DNA of 64,000 nt from Bradyrhizobium nanningense (GTDB lineage Bacteria > Pseudomonadota > Alphaproteobacteria > Rhizobiales > Xanthobacteraceae): contig NZ_LBJC01000033.1 in NCBI RefSeq assembly GCF_004114535.1, forward strand, positions 310,001 through 374,000, given 5' to 3'. Within the stretch, counting starts at the first letter, position 1. Every line of letters starts with the position of its first letter. The position numbers were made by a program, and so were the translations under genes. Below are positions 8,794 through 17,696 of this stretch, in pieces. Under the pieces are notes generated by a model. That model saw only the letters and a list, made by a program, of their open reading frames with translations, was not told the origin of the DNA and ran no database searches.

Positions 8794-9990
8794 ATGACAA
8801 CACCACAGCAATTGCAAAGCTCGCAAAGGCGTATCGATCTGGACTGGGTGCGGATTTTAGCCTTCGCGCTCTTGATCTTCTACCACGTCGGCATGCTCTA
8901 CGTGTCCTGGGGCTTTCACATCAAGAGTGCGCACCGGCTGACCTGGCTGGAACCGGTGATGCTGTTCCTCAACCCGTGGCGGCTGTCGCTGCTGTTTCTG
9001 GTGTCCGGGGTCGCGACCCGCTTCATGCTCGACAAGTCGACCTTTACCGCGCTTGCCCGCGCGCGCTCGGCGCGGCTCTTGATCCCACTGGGCTTCGGCA
9101 TGCTCGCGATCGTCCCGCCGCAATCCTATCTCCAGATCGTCGAGAGCCTCGGCTATTCCGCGGGCTTCTTCGATTTCTACGCCAGGCACTACTTTGCCTT
9201 CGGCGCGCAGTTCTGTCCGAACCCCTGCATCGTGTTGCCGACCTGGAATCATCTCTGGTTCGTGGTCTATCTGTGGGTCTACACGATGGCCTTGATCGGC
9301 GTGCTTGTGCTGTGGCCGGCTGGCGCTGACCGGCTCGGCCGGAAGCTGGCTGCCATCCTCGACGGGCCATGGCTGTTGATCGTCCCTTGCCTGCTGTTTG
9401 TTGCCTGGCGCCTGGTGTTGTTCCCGGCTTTCCCCTCGACGCATGCGCTGTTCGGCGACTGGTTCAATCACGCCGACCACGCGACGGCCTTCCTGACCGG
9501 CTTCCTGCTGGCGAAGCAGGAGGGGATTTGGCGCAATGTCGTGCGCCAGCGCTGGGCGGCTCTGGCGGCTGCAGTCGCCTGCTTCTCGGCCTTCATCCTG
9601 GTTCGCACCGGTCTGTTTGCGCCGTCGCCCGCGCTGAAATGGGCCGCCGCCTCGGCCTACGGTTGCTACCAATGGCTCGCGATCGCCGCCGTGCTGGGCT
9701 TTGCGCGGCGCCACCTCACGGCCGACAGTCCCGTGCGGCGCTATCTGACTGACGCGATCTTCCCGTACTACATCGTGCATCAGACCGCGGTCATCGTGAT
9801 CGCGCATGCGTTGCACGACAGCAATATCCCGGTTGGGATCGAAGCCTCTCTTGTCATCATCGGGACCGCGCTCACATGTGTGGCGACCTATGAAGTCGTC
9901 CGGCGCATCGCTTGGCTGCGGCCGCTGTTCGGATTGCGGGCGGCGCCGCGGCCGGCTGCCATAATGGAGCAGCAGCAGCAGCCCGCCTGA
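8794..9990 (+). CDS. Acyltransferase 3 family membrane protein
   Basis: Integral membrane O-acyltransferase of 398 residues with about ten hydrophobic helices. The N-terminal signature DLDWVRILAFALLIFYHVG includes the conserved histidine of the family (YHVGM). RLSLLFLVSGVATRFML matches the second conserved helix. OpgC/MdoC-like proteins of this class acyl- or succinyl-modify periplasmic glucans or other surface carbohydrates. The target is not evident here. The C-terminus is short and charged. It is divergent from the membrane LytTR regulator and lies 51 bases before the cysteine desulfurase gene, with no clear link to the Fe-S operon. Confidence 0.88.
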   Translation: MTTPQQLQSSQRRIDLDWVRILAFALLIFYHVGMLYVSWGFHIKSAHRLTWLEPVMLFLNPWRLSLLFLVSGVATRFMLDKSTFTALARARSARLLIPLGFGMLAIVPPQSYLQIVESLGYSAGFFDFYARHYFAFGAQFCPNPCIVLPTWNHLWFVVYLWVYTMALIGVLVLWPAGADRLGRKLAAILDGPWLLIVPCLLFVAWRLVLFPAFPSTHALFGDWFNHADHATAFLTGFLLAKQEGIWRNVVRQRWAALAAAVACFSAFILVRTGLFAPSPALKWAAASAYGCYQWLAIAAVLGFARRHLTADSPVRRYLTDAIFPYYIVHQTAVIVIAHALHDSNIPVGIEASLVIIGTALTCVATYEVVRRIAWLRPLFGLRAAPRPAAIMEQQQQPA

Positions 9991-10041
9991 CGCGGGCCGC
10001 GGTCCGATTGGCCGGATGGCAAAAGATGCTAAGAGAGCGAG

Positions 10042-11181
10042 ATGCCGCCCCGTGTCTATCTCGACTGGAACGCGACCACGCCGCTGCGCCCCGAGGCCCG
10101 GGCGGCGATGGTTGCGGCCTTTGAGCTGATCGGCAATCCGTCGTCGGTTCATGCCGAGGGGCGGGAGGCGCGGCGATTGGTCGAGGAGGCCCGTGCCGTG
10201 CTTGCGACGGCAGTCGGCGCGTTGCCGCGGAACGTGGTCTTCACCTCGGCGGGAACCGAGGCCAATGCGCTGGCCCTGTCGCCGGGTTTGCGGGGACCGG
10301 CCAGTGGCCCTGTCGAGCGGCTGCTGGTCTCGGCAGTCGAGCACGCTTCGGTGCTGGCAGGTGGCCGGTTCCAGGGTGCCGCTATCGATCTGATCCACGT
10401 GACACGCTCCGGCGTGGTCGACCTTGAGCATCTGAAGGCACGGCTTACGGACGGCCCGCCAGCGCTGGTTTCGATCATGGCCGCAAATAACGAGACGGGC
10501 GCGCTCCAGCCGGTCGCCGAGGCGGCACGGATCGTTCACGAGGCCGGAGGCCTCCTGCACGTCGACGCGATCCAGGCCCTGGGGAAAACTCCCCTCGACA
10601 TCAAGGCTGTAGGCGCCGACCTTGCGACCTTTTCTGCGCACAAGATCGGCGGGCCAAAGGGGATTGGCGCACTGGTGGTGGCCGAGGGGATCGCCGGACT
10701 GGAGCCGGTGCTGCGGGGCGGGGGACAGGAGCAGAGCCGCCGCGCCGGAACCGAGAATGTCGCCGGGATCGCCGGCTTCGGCGCGGCTGTGAAGGCTGCG
10801 CTTCAGGCTCTGCCGGAGGATGCGGAGCGCATGACAACCCTCAGAGCTTGCTTGGAAAATGGCATCCGAGCGATTGCGGACGCAACGATCTTCTCGGATG
10901 ACGTGAAGCGGTTGCCAAATACCGTCCTGTTCACGGCGCCGGGTCTCAAGGCCGAGACCGCGGTGATTGGCTTCGACCTCGAAGGCGTCGCCGTCTCCTC
11001 CGGCTCGGCCTGTTCCTCGGGCAAGGTCCAGCCCTCCCACGTCCTTTCGGCCATGGGTTATGACCCGAGCGTGGCCCAGGGAGCGGTGCGTCTCAGTCTG
11101 GGCTGGTCCACGGCACCGGAGGACATCAACAGGGCGTTAGAGGCTTGGCGAAAGCTCGGTAATAGCCTACTTAAGCACTAA
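10042..11181 (+). CDS. Cysteine desulfurase (class I, NifS/IscS-like)
   Basis: PLP enzyme that removes sulfur from cysteine as a persulfide for Fe-S assembly. The N-terminal LDWNATTPLRP, the PLP lysine K201 in SAHKIGGPKG, and the catalytic-loop cysteine in SSGSACSSGK (about residue 325) define class I. The 379-residue length is normal. It lies 112 bases before sufB on the same strand and heads the Fe-S assembly cluster, which also contains a class II enzyme (SufS). The operon therefore carries two desulfurases. Whether it shares the sufB promoter is unclear because of the gap. Confidence 0.93.
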   Translation: MPPRVYLDWNATTPLRPEARAAMVAAFELIGNPSSVHAEGREARRLVEEARAVLATAVGALPRNVVFTSAGTEANALALSPGLRGPASGPVERLLVSAVEHASVLAGGRFQGAAIDLIHVTRSGVVDLEHLKARLTDGPPALVSIMAANNETGALQPVAEAARIVHEAGGLLHVDAIQALGKTPLDIKAVGADLATFSAHKIGGPKGIGALVVAEGIAGLEPVLRGGGQEQSRRAGTENVAGIAGFGAAVKAALQALPEDAERMTTLRACLENGIRAIADATIFSDDVKRLPNTVLFTAPGLKAETAVIGFDLEGVAVSSGSACSSGKVQPSHVLSAMGYDPSVAQGAVRLSLGWSTAPEDINRALEAWRKLGNSLLKH

Positions 11182-11293
11182 GCGACGAAACACGGGTTGA
11201 ACGGTTCTAAGCCGTGCTTTCCGCCCAGAAACATCGTAATACTCGTCCGAGTTTGATCCACCGCGGTCCTTGAAACCGCGAGCGGAGGATAGA

Positions 11294-12790
11294 ATGCCAG
11301 CCGTGCAAGAGACGGTCGAGCGCGTGAAGCGCATCGACGTCGATCAGTATCGTTATGGGTTTGAGACCCTGATCGAGTCCGACAAGGCCCCCAAGGGGCT
11401 GTCGGAAGAGACCGTCAAGTTCATCTCGCAGAAGAAGAACGAACCCGACTGGATGCTCCAGTGGCGGCTGGAGGCCTATCGGCGCTGGCTGACCATGACC
11501 GAGCCGACCTGGGCGCGCGTCGACTATCCCAAGATCGACTTCCAGGACCTCTACTATTATGCGGCACCGAAGCCGAAGAAGACCGTCACCTCGCTCGACG
11601 AGATCGATCCGGAGATCCTGAAGACCTACGAGAAGCTCGGCATCCCCTTGCGAGAAGTGGCCATGCTCGAAGGTGTCGAGCCGAAGGTGGGTGAGGAAGA
11701 CCCGGCCAAGCGCAAGATCGCGGTCGATGCGGTGTTCGATTCGGTCTCGGTTGCGACCACGTTCAAGGCGGAGCTGAAGAAGGCCGGCGTGATCTTCATG
11801 CCGATCTCGGAGGCGATCCGCGAGCATCCCGAGCTGGTGCAGAAATATCTGGGATCGGTGGTGCCGACCTCGGACAATTTCTATGCGACGCTGAATTCGG
11901 CGGTGTTCTCCGACGGCTCGTTCGTCTACGTGCCGCCGGGCGTGCGTTGCCCGATGGAGCTGTCGACCTATTTCCGCATCAACGAGCGCAACACCGGCCA
12001 GTTCGAGCGCACGCTGATCATCGCCGACAAGGGCTCCTACGTCTCCTATCTCGAGGGCTGCACCGCGCCGCAGCGCGACGAGAACCAGCTGCACGCCGCC
12101 GTGGTCGAGCTCGTCGCCCATGACGATGCCGAGATCAAATATTCGACGGTGCAGAACTGGTATCCCGGCAATTCGGAAGGCAAGGGCGGCATCTACAATT
12201 TCGTCACCAAGCGTGGCGACTGCCGCGGCAACCATTCCAAGATCTCCTGGACCCAGGTCGAAACCGGTTCGGCGATCACCTGGAAATATCCGAGCTGCAT
12301 TCTCCGCGGCGACAATTCCCGTGGCGAGTTCTACTCGATCGCGATCTCGAACGGCTTCCAGCAGGTCGATTCGGGCACCAAGATGATCCACCTCGGCAAG
12401 AACACGTCGAGCCGGATCATCTCCAAGGGCATTGCCGCCGGCAAGTCGCAGAACACCTATCGCGGCCTCGTCACCGCGCATCGCAAAGCCACCGGCGCCC
12501 GCAACTTCACCGCCTGCGATTCGCTGCTGATCGGCGACAAATGCGGCGCTCACACCGTGCCCTACATCGAGGCCAAGAACTCCTCGGCGACGTTCGAGCA
12601 CGAAGCGACGACCTCGAAGATCTCCGAGGACGTGCTGTTCTACTGCATCCAGCGTGGGCTCAGCCAGGAAGAAGCGGTCGGCCTCGTCGTCAACGGCTTC
12701 GTCAAGGACGTGCTGCAGCAGCTGCCGATGGAGTTCGCGGTGGAAGCGCAGAAGCTGATCTCGATCTCGCTCGAAGGGTCGGTCGGCTGA
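11294..12790 (+). CDS. sufB: Fe-S cluster assembly scaffold SufB
   Basis: Core subunit of the SufBC2D scaffold, where Fe-S clusters are built. The 498-residue product starts at the ATG 11294 preceded by AGCGGAGGA. The reading frame can be extended upstream to 11270 but without family sequence. Conserved segments include YVPPGVRCPMELSTYFRIN, EGCTAPQRDENQLHAAVVEL, NWYPGNSEGKGGIYNFVTKR, NTYRGLV and CDSLLIGDKC, with the conserved Cys of the last segment present. The gene leads the block sufB-C-D-S-T-A, all on the plus strand. Confidence 0.97.
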   Translation: MPAVQETVERVKRIDVDQYRYGFETLIESDKAPKGLSEETVKFISQKKNEPDWMLQWRLEAYRRWLTMTEPTWARVDYPKIDFQDLYYYAAPKPKKTVTSLDEIDPEILKTYEKLGIPLREVAMLEGVEPKVGEEDPAKRKIAVDAVFDSVSVATTFKAELKKAGVIFMPISEAIREHPELVQKYLGSVVPTSDNFYATLNSAVFSDGSFVYVPPGVRCPMELSTYFRINERNTGQFERTLIIADKGSYVSYLEGCTAPQRDENQLHAAVVELVAHDDAEIKYSTVQNWYPGNSEGKGGIYNFVTKRGDCRGNHSKISWTQVETGSAITWKYPSCILRGDNSRGEFYSIAISNGFQQVDSGTKMIHLGKNTSSRIISKGIAAGKSQNTYRGLVTAHRKATGARNFTACDSLLIGDKCGAHTVPYIEAKNSSATFEHEATTSKISEDVLFYCIQRGLSQEEAVGLVVNGFVKDVLQQLPMEFAVEAQKLISISLEGSVG

Positions 12791-12852
12791 TTGCCGACCC
12801 TGGCGGTGCGCTGCGGCGCTCCATGCATCATTTGAACAAACTGGACACCAAG

Positions 12853-13605
12853 ATGGCTTTGCTTGAAGTGAAAGACCTGAAGGTTCGTGTCGAGGAGCGT
12901 GAGATCCTCCACGGGCTGACGCTGACCGTGAACGAAGGCGAGATCCACGCCATCATGGGGCCGAACGGCTCCGGCAAATCGACGCTCTCCCACGTCATCG
13001 CCGGCAAGCCCGGCTATGAGGTTACTGACGGCCAGATTCTGTTCAAGGGTGAAGACCTCCTGGAGATGGAGCCGAACGAGCGCGCCGCCAAGGGCGTGTT
13101 CCTGGCGTTCCAGTACCCGGTCGAGATTCCCGGCGTAGCCACCATGAATTTTCTGCGCACGGCGTTGAACGCCCAGCGCAAGGCACGCGGCGAGGATGAA
13201 TACTCGACCCCGGACTTCCTCAAGAAGGTCCGCGAGGTCTCGAAGTCGCTGAACATCCCGCAGGACATGCTCAAGCGCGGCGTCAATGTCGGCTTCTCCG
13301 GCGGCGAGAAGAAGCGCAACGAGGTGCTGCAGATGGCGCTGTTCGAGCCGAGCCTGTGCATCCTCGACGAGATGGATTCGGGCCTCGACATCGACGCGCT
13401 GCGCATTGCGGCCGACGGCGTCAACGCGCTGCGCTCGCCCAAGCGTTCGATGGTCGTCATTACCCACTATCAGCGGCTCCTCAACTACATCGTGCCCGAC
13501 GTCGTGCACGTGATGTCGAAGGGCCGTGTCGTGAAGAGCGGCGGCAAGGAGCTGGCGCTGGAACTGGAAGCGTCCGGCTACGCCCAGTTCGAGGATGCCG
13601 CGTAA
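12853..13605 (+). CDS. sufC: Suf ATPase SufC
   Basis: ABC-type ATPase that drives conformational change in the SufBC2D scaffold. The 250-residue product begins at the ATG 12853 (MALLEVKDL). The longer open frame back to 12541 overlaps sufB and is not real. Walker A is GPNGSGKST at 36-44, the signature loop is FSGGEKKRNE, and Walker B with the catalytic glutamate is CILDEMDSGLD. The late switch histidine is in VVITHYQR. Spacing to sufB is 62 bases and to sufD 12 bases, consistent with a single operon. Confidence 0.97.
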   Translation: MALLEVKDLKVRVEEREILHGLTLTVNEGEIHAIMGPNGSGKSTLSHVIAGKPGYEVTDGQILFKGEDLLEMEPNERAAKGVFLAFQYPVEIPGVATMNFLRTALNAQRKARGEDEYSTPDFLKKVREVSKSLNIPQDMLKRGVNVGFSGGEKKRNEVLQMALFEPSLCILDEMDSGLDIDALRIAADGVNALRSPKRSMVVITHYQRLLNYIVPDVVHVMSKGRVVKSGGKELALELEASGYAQFEDAA

Positions 13606-13617
13606 GGATTGTTTGCG

Positions 13618-14922
13618 ATGAACGTTGCTGTGGCAAAGACCGGAAAGGGCCGCGCGGTGAGCGATCTCTTCACCAGCGCCGAAGGCCGGCTGCCGGGTTC
13701 GCCCGCGGTCACCGCGGTGCGCCGCGAGGCGTTCGAGACCTATGAGCGTCTCGGCCTGCCGCACCGCCGGCTCGAGGAATGGAAATACACTGACCTGCGT
13801 GCACTGGTCGGCGAGGTGCTGCCGCTGGCAGCCAGCCCCGATGCGGCCACGTTGAAGCGCGCCGCGGACGCGGTGAAGGTGCATGCGATCGACGGCGCCC
13901 GCAAGCTGGTGCTGGTCGACGGCGTGTTCGCGGCCGATCTGTCCGACGTGAAGGCGCTTGTCGCCGAGGCGGGCTTCAAGACCCTGCGGGAGACCTTGGA
14001 CAAGGACGCCGGTCTGCTGAAGACCGCGTCCATCGATGCAATGATCGCGCTGAACGCGGCGATGGCGACCGACGGCGTCGTGTTGTCGATCGCCGATGGC
14101 GCCAAGCTGTCCGCGCCGATCCAGATCATTCACATCGCGACCGCCGCGTCGGCGTCGGCGTTCACCCGCTCGCAGGTCGCGGTCGGGAAGGGCGCTCGCG
14201 CCACCATCGTCGAGACCTTTGTCGCGGCGGGTGCCAAGGCCTACCAGGTCAACGACGCCGTCCTCGTGTCGGTTGGTGACGATTCCGACGTCGCCCACAT
14301 CCGTCTGATGGACGATGCGCCTGACGCGGTGAACGTGACCTCACAGTTCGTCACCATCGGCGCCAATGTGAAGTTCAATTTCTTCAACATGACCACCGGC
14401 GCTGCGGTGAGTCGTCTTCAGGGCTTCATTGCGCTGGCGGGTGAGGGCAGCGAGCTCTCGGCCAACGGCGTCAACCTGTTGAAGAAGACCGAGCATGGCG
14501 ACACCACGCTGGTGGTCGATCACGCCGTGCCGAACTGCGTCAGCCGCGAGATCTTCCGCGCCGTGGTCGACGACCGTGGCCACTCGGTGTTCCAGGGCCG
14601 CATCATCGTCCGTCCCGACGCGCAGAAGACCGACGGCAAGATGATGACGCGCGCGCTGCTGCTCTCGGACGAGGCCGAAGCCGACAACAAGCCGGAGCTC
14701 GAGATTTTTGCCGACGACGTCTCCTGCGGCCACGGCGCCACCGCCGGCGCGCTCGACGACAGCCTGCTGTTCTATCTGAAGGCGCGCGGCCTGCCGGAGA
14801 AGCAGGCCCAGGCCCTGCTGATCCAGGCCTTCGTCGGCGAGGCGATCGAGCAGATCGCCGATGACGGTTTGCGCGAGCACGTGATCGGCGTCGCCGAGCG
14901 CTGGCTGGAGCGGCGCCAATGA
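13618..14922 (+). CDS. sufD: Fe-S cluster assembly protein SufD
   Basis: Partner of SufB in the scaffold complex. The ATG at 13618 has AAGGA about ten bases upstream. A TTG three codons earlier is a less likely start. The 434-residue protein has the expected variable N-terminal helical part (RRLEEWKYTDLR) and a conserved beta-helix C-terminal part. That part includes SRLQGFIALAGEGSELSANG, VDDRGHSVFQGRIIV with the conserved histidine, SDEAEADNKPELEIFADDV and CGHGATAGALD. The stop overlaps the sufS start by four bases (ATGA), implying translational coupling. Confidence 0.97.
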   Translation: MNVAVAKTGKGRAVSDLFTSAEGRLPGSPAVTAVRREAFETYERLGLPHRRLEEWKYTDLRALVGEVLPLAASPDAATLKRAADAVKVHAIDGARKLVLVDGVFAADLSDVKALVAEAGFKTLRETLDKDAGLLKTASIDAMIALNAAMATDGVVLSIADGAKLSAPIQIIHIATAASASAFTRSQVAVGKGARATIVETFVAAGAKAYQVNDAVLVSVGDDSDVAHIRLMDDAPDAVNVTSQFVTIGANVKFNFFNMTTGAAVSRLQGFIALAGEGSELSANGVNLLKKTEHGDTTLVVDHAVPNCVSREIFRAVVDDRGHSVFQGRIIVRPDAQKTDGKMMTRALLLSDEAEADNKPELEIFADDVSCGHGATAGALDDSLLFYLKARGLPEKQAQALLIQAFVGEAIEQIADDGLREHVIGVAERWLERRQ

Positions 14923-16166
14923 GCACGCATCCGGCCGTCAAGAACGGGACTTACGACGTCGGCCGCGTCCGCCAGGACTTTCCGGCGCTTGCCATGCAAG
15001 TCTACGGCAAGAAGCTGGTCTATCTGGACAACGCCGCCTCGGCGCAGAAGCCGAGCGCCGTACTCGATCGCATGACGCAGGCCTATACGTCCGAATACGC
15101 CAACGTGCATCGCGGCCTGCATTACCTCGCCAACGCGGCGACCGAAGCCTATGAGGGCGGCCGCGCCAAGGTCGCGCAATTCATAAATGCTTCGCGCACT
15201 GAGGAAGTGATCTTCACCCGCAACGCGACGGAGGCGATCAATCTGGTCGCGTCTTCGTGGGGCGGGCCGAACATCGGGGAAGGCGACGAGATCGTCATCT
15301 CGATCATGGAGCACCACTCCAACATCGTGCCCTGGCATTTCCTGCGGGAGCGCCAGGGTGCCGTCATCAAATGGGCGCCGGTCGACGATGAAGGCAACTT
15401 CCTCATCGACGAGTTCGAGAAGCTGCTCACGGCCAAGACCAAGCTGGTCGCGATCACCCAGATGTCGAACGCGCTCGGCACCATCGTGCCGGTCAAGGAG
15501 GTCGTCAGAATCGCGCATGCCCGCGGCATTCCGGTGCTGGTCGACGGCAGCCAGGGCGCGGTGCATCTGCCGGTCGACGTCCAGGACATCGGCTGCGACT
15601 TTTACGTCTTCACCGGCCACAAGGTGTACGGGCCAACCGGCATCGGCGCGCTCTGGGCCAAATACGACCACCTGGTCGCAATGCGTCCCTTCAACGGCGG
15701 CGGCGAGATGATCCGCGAAGTCTCGCGCGAGGTCGTCACCTATGGCGATCCCCCGCACAAGTTCGAGGCGGGCACGCCGGCGATCGTCGAGGCGGTTGGG
15801 CTTGGCGCCGCCATCGACTACGTCAATTCGATCGGCAAGGAGCGCATCGCCGCTCACGAGCACGATCTCACCACCTATGCCCAGGATCGCCTGCGCGAGA
15901 TCAACTCGCTGCGGCTGATCGGCACGGCGCGGGGCAAGGGCCCGGTGATCTCGTTCGAGCTTGGGGGTGCGCACGCCCACGATGTCGCCACCGTCATCGA
16001 CCGCCAGGGCATTGCGGTGCGCGCCGGCACCCATTGCGTGATGCCGCTTTTAGAGCGGTTCAACGTGACGGCCACCTGCCGGGCCTCGTTCGGCATGTAT
16101 AATACGCGGGAAGAAGTCGATCATCTGGCACAGGCGCTCTTGAAGGCGCGGGATTTGTTCGCATGA
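14919..16166 (+). CDS. sufS: Cysteine desulfurase SufS (class II)
   Basis: Delivers persulfide sulfur to the Suf machinery. The 415-residue product has the NifS class II features LDNAASAQKP, HRGLHYLANAAT, the PLP lysine K235 in FTGHKVYGPTG, and the catalytic cysteine in the C-terminal loop (RAGTHCVMPLLERF). No SufE gene is visible in the window, so the acceptor protein must be encoded elsewhere or be SufU-like. It overlaps sufD and sufT by four bases each, the tightest coupling in the operon. Confidence 0.97.
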   Translation: MSTHPAVKNGTYDVGRVRQDFPALAMQVYGKKLVYLDNAASAQKPSAVLDRMTQAYTSEYANVHRGLHYLANAATEAYEGGRAKVAQFINASRTEEVIFTRNATEAINLVASSWGGPNIGEGDEIVISIMEHHSNIVPWHFLRERQGAVIKWAPVDDEGNFLIDEFEKLLTAKTKLVAITQMSNALGTIVPVKEVVRIAHARGIPVLVDGSQGAVHLPVDVQDIGCDFYVFTGHKVYGPTGIGALWAKYDHLVAMRPFNGGGEMIREVSREVVTYGDPPHKFEAGTPAIVEAVGLGAAIDYVNSIGKERIAAHEHDLTTYAQDRLREINSLRLIGTARGKGPVISFELGGAHAHDVATVIDRQGIAVRAGTHCVMPLLERFNVTATCRASFGMYNTREEVDHLAQALLKARDLFA

Positions 16167-16534
16167 GTGACACGGCCGAAATCAAAGCCAATCCGATGGA
16201 GACCCATTCGGCGCTGCCGCCGGAGGAGACCGAGCGCCTGACCCGCGAGATCATCGCCGGGCTCAAGACAGTGTTCGATCCGGAAATTCCCGCCGACATT
16301 TACGAGCTCGGCCTGATCTACAAGGTCGAGATCAAGGACGATCGCTCGGTCGACGTCCAGATGACGCTGACGACGCCGAACTGCCCGGCCGCGGGCGAGC
16401 TGCCGACCATGGTCGAGAACGCGGTCGCCAGCGTTCCCGGGGTCGGCGTGGTCGACGTCAAGGTCGTTTGGGAGCCGCCGTGGTCGCCCGAGCGCATGAG
16501 CGACGAGGCGCGCCTCGTCCTCAACATGTGGTGA
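16163..16534 (+). CDS. sufT: SufT-type DUF59/MIP18 family Fe-S assembly factor
   Basis: A 123-residue DUF59 protein with an N-terminal extension of about 30 residues. The family core starts at IIAGLKTVFDPEIPADIYELGLIY, written here as IAGLKTVFDPEIP followed by YELGLIYKVE. The conserved cysteine is in LTTPNCPAAGELP and the C-terminal part contains VWEPPWSPERMSDEARL. Such proteins help mature Fe-S proteins, especially when housed in suf operons. The start overlaps the sufS stop by four bases. The 3' end is 47 bases before sufA. Confidence 0.94.
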   Translation: MSDTAEIKANPMETHSALPPEETERLTREIIAGLKTVFDPEIPADIYELGLIYKVEIKDDRSVDVQMTLTTPNCPAAGELPTMVENAVASVPGVGVVDVKVVWEPPWSPERMSDEARLVLNMW

Positions 16535-16581
16535 CATAAACCCGGTATTGAATTCGTTCCGCAACGGACCAGATAAACAAG

Positions 16582-16980
16582 ATGACCCAGGCGACCCCAG
16601 CATCCACTCCGAAGCCGCGGCGTCCGCGCCCGCAGGTGATGCGGCTGACGGATGCGGCCGCCCAGCGCATCACCGAGCTGACCCAGCGCGCCGATTCCGA
16701 GATCGTCGGTTTGCGCGTCGGCGTGAAGAACGGCGGCTGCGCCGGCCAGTCCTACACGGTCGAATACGCCCACGATGTCCGGCCGACCGACGAGGTCGTC
16801 GAGGACAAGGGCGTCAAGATCCTGGTCGACCCCAAGGCCGTGCTGTTCCTGCTTGGCACCGAGATGGACTACAAGGCCGACAAGATGCAGGCCCAGTTCG
16901 TCTTCAATAACCCCAACCAGATATCCGCCTGCGGCTGCGGCGAGTCGGTCGAGCTGCGGCCGGCGAAGATCGACGGGTAA
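16582..16980 (+). CDS. sufA: Fe-S assembly A-type carrier
   Basis: HesB/IscA/SufA-type carrier that accepts clusters from the scaffold and hands them to target proteins. The 132-residue product has the three conserved cysteines: one in NGGCAGQSY and two in the C-terminal ACGCGES. The N-terminal 20 residues are Pro/Arg/Lys-rich and variable. It closes the Suf operon, which is followed by a palindromic repeat that may end transcription. Confidence 0.95.
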   Translation: MTQATPASTPKPRRPRPQVMRLTDAAAQRITELTQRADSEIVGLRVGVKNGGCAGQSYTVEYAHDVRPTDEVVEDKGVKILVDPKAVLFLLGTEMDYKADKMQAQFVFNNPNQISACGCGESVELRPAKIDG

Positions 16981-16996
16981 TCAGCCCAACGCATCG

Positions 16997-17137
16997 CTCT
17001 CGTGTCCCGGACGCGCTGCAGCGCTCTTGCGCTGCTGCGCAGAGCCGGGACCCACGCTATACTTCCTGTCGCAGAGGGCCTGGGCCCCGGCTCAGCAGCG
17101 CACCGTTTCACGGCGCGCTGCGTCCGGGGCACGAGAG
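16997..17137. repeat. Long palindromic intergenic repeat after sufA
   Basis: The outer arms begin CTCTCGTGTCCCGGACGC at 16997 and end with its near-perfect reverse complement at 17137 (17 of 18 positions pair). Inner arms around GCTCTTGCGCTGCTGCGC and CGGCTCAGCAGCGCACC also pair partly. Sequence of this kind recurs in Bradyrhizobium intergenic DNA. It lies entirely between sufA and the TfoX-like gene. Confidence 0.75.
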
Positions 17138-17146
17138 AGCGTGAGC

Positions 17147-17599
17147 ATGGACCGCGAATTCCTGACTGACCTGTTCGCCGATTTCGGCCCCGTTACCATC
17201 CGCAAGATGTTCTCCGGCCACGGCATCTCCGTCGACGGCGTCAACTTTGCGCTCGCCTTGCGCGCCGGCCTGTTCTTCCGCGCCGACGAAGTGACCATCC
17301 CGGACTTCGAGGCCGAGGGCTCAAAGCCGTTCCAATATTCGACCCGCGCCAAGACCGTGCTGGTGAATTCCTACTGGGAGCTGCCGGCACGTCTGTTCGA
17401 CGATTCCGAGGAATTGGCGCAATGGGCCAGGGCGGCCCTCGCCGCCGCCCAGCGCGCCAAGGTGAAGAAGCGGCCGAAGGGGAAGAAGGCGGTCACGAAG
17501 AAGACCGAGCCAAAGAAGCCTGCTGCCAAGAAGAGGGCGGCCAAGAAGGCAGTCAAGAAGACGGTGCGTAGGGTGGGCAAAGCGACTCGCCCGCCGTAG
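17147..17599 (+). CDS. TfoX/Sxy N-terminal-domain protein with Lys/Ala-rich tail
   Basis: A 150-residue product from the ATG at 17147. A longer frame back to 16775 only runs antisense-like through sufA and the repeat. Residues 1-95 form the TfoX_N domain (LFADFGPVTIRKMFSGHGI, FRADE, YWELPARLFDD). The remaining residues are a basic tail of repeated KK, AKK and PKK, ending RRVGKATRPP. The tail resembles histone H1 or AlgP-type tails and suggests nucleic-acid binding. The last ten or so codons lie inside a repetitive palindrome (see 17569-17689). True competence function is not implied. Confidence 0.85.
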   Translation: MDREFLTDLFADFGPVTIRKMFSGHGISVDGVNFALALRAGLFFRADEVTIPDFEAEGSKPFQYSTRAKTVLVNSYWELPARLFDDSEELAQWARAALAAAQRAKVKKRPKGKKAVTKKTEPKKPAAKKRAAKKAVKKTVRRVGKATRPP

Positions 17600-17689
17600 C
17601 TCGCAGAGCGAAGGCGGAAGCGCGCCCAACGTTCGAAATAGTTATGCAGAGATCGTGGGCACGGCGCTTGCGCGCCTTTGCCCACCCTG
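17569..17689. repeat. Inverted-repeat element overlapping the TfoX-like 3' end
   Basis: A perfect 13-bp inverted repeat, AGGGTGGGCAAAG at 17570-17582 and its complement at 17676-17688, bounds a segment with further GCGCTTGCGC-type palindromes. The left arm and next bases encode the last residues and stop of the TfoX-like protein, so the element seems to have supplied its C-terminus. The right arm lies just before the convergent FabA-like stop. Confidence 0.7.
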
Positions 17690-17696
17690 CGAGAGA

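Noticed and set aside
8857..11040. A 727-codon minus-strand frame across the acyltransferase and cysteine desulfurase genes
   Set aside because: It is wholly antisense to two clear genes and its composition is Arg/Gln/His-rich with no family motif.
17147..17599. Competence regulator role for the TfoX-like protein
   Set aside because: Only the TfoX N-terminal domain is present with a basic tail. No competence genes are near.
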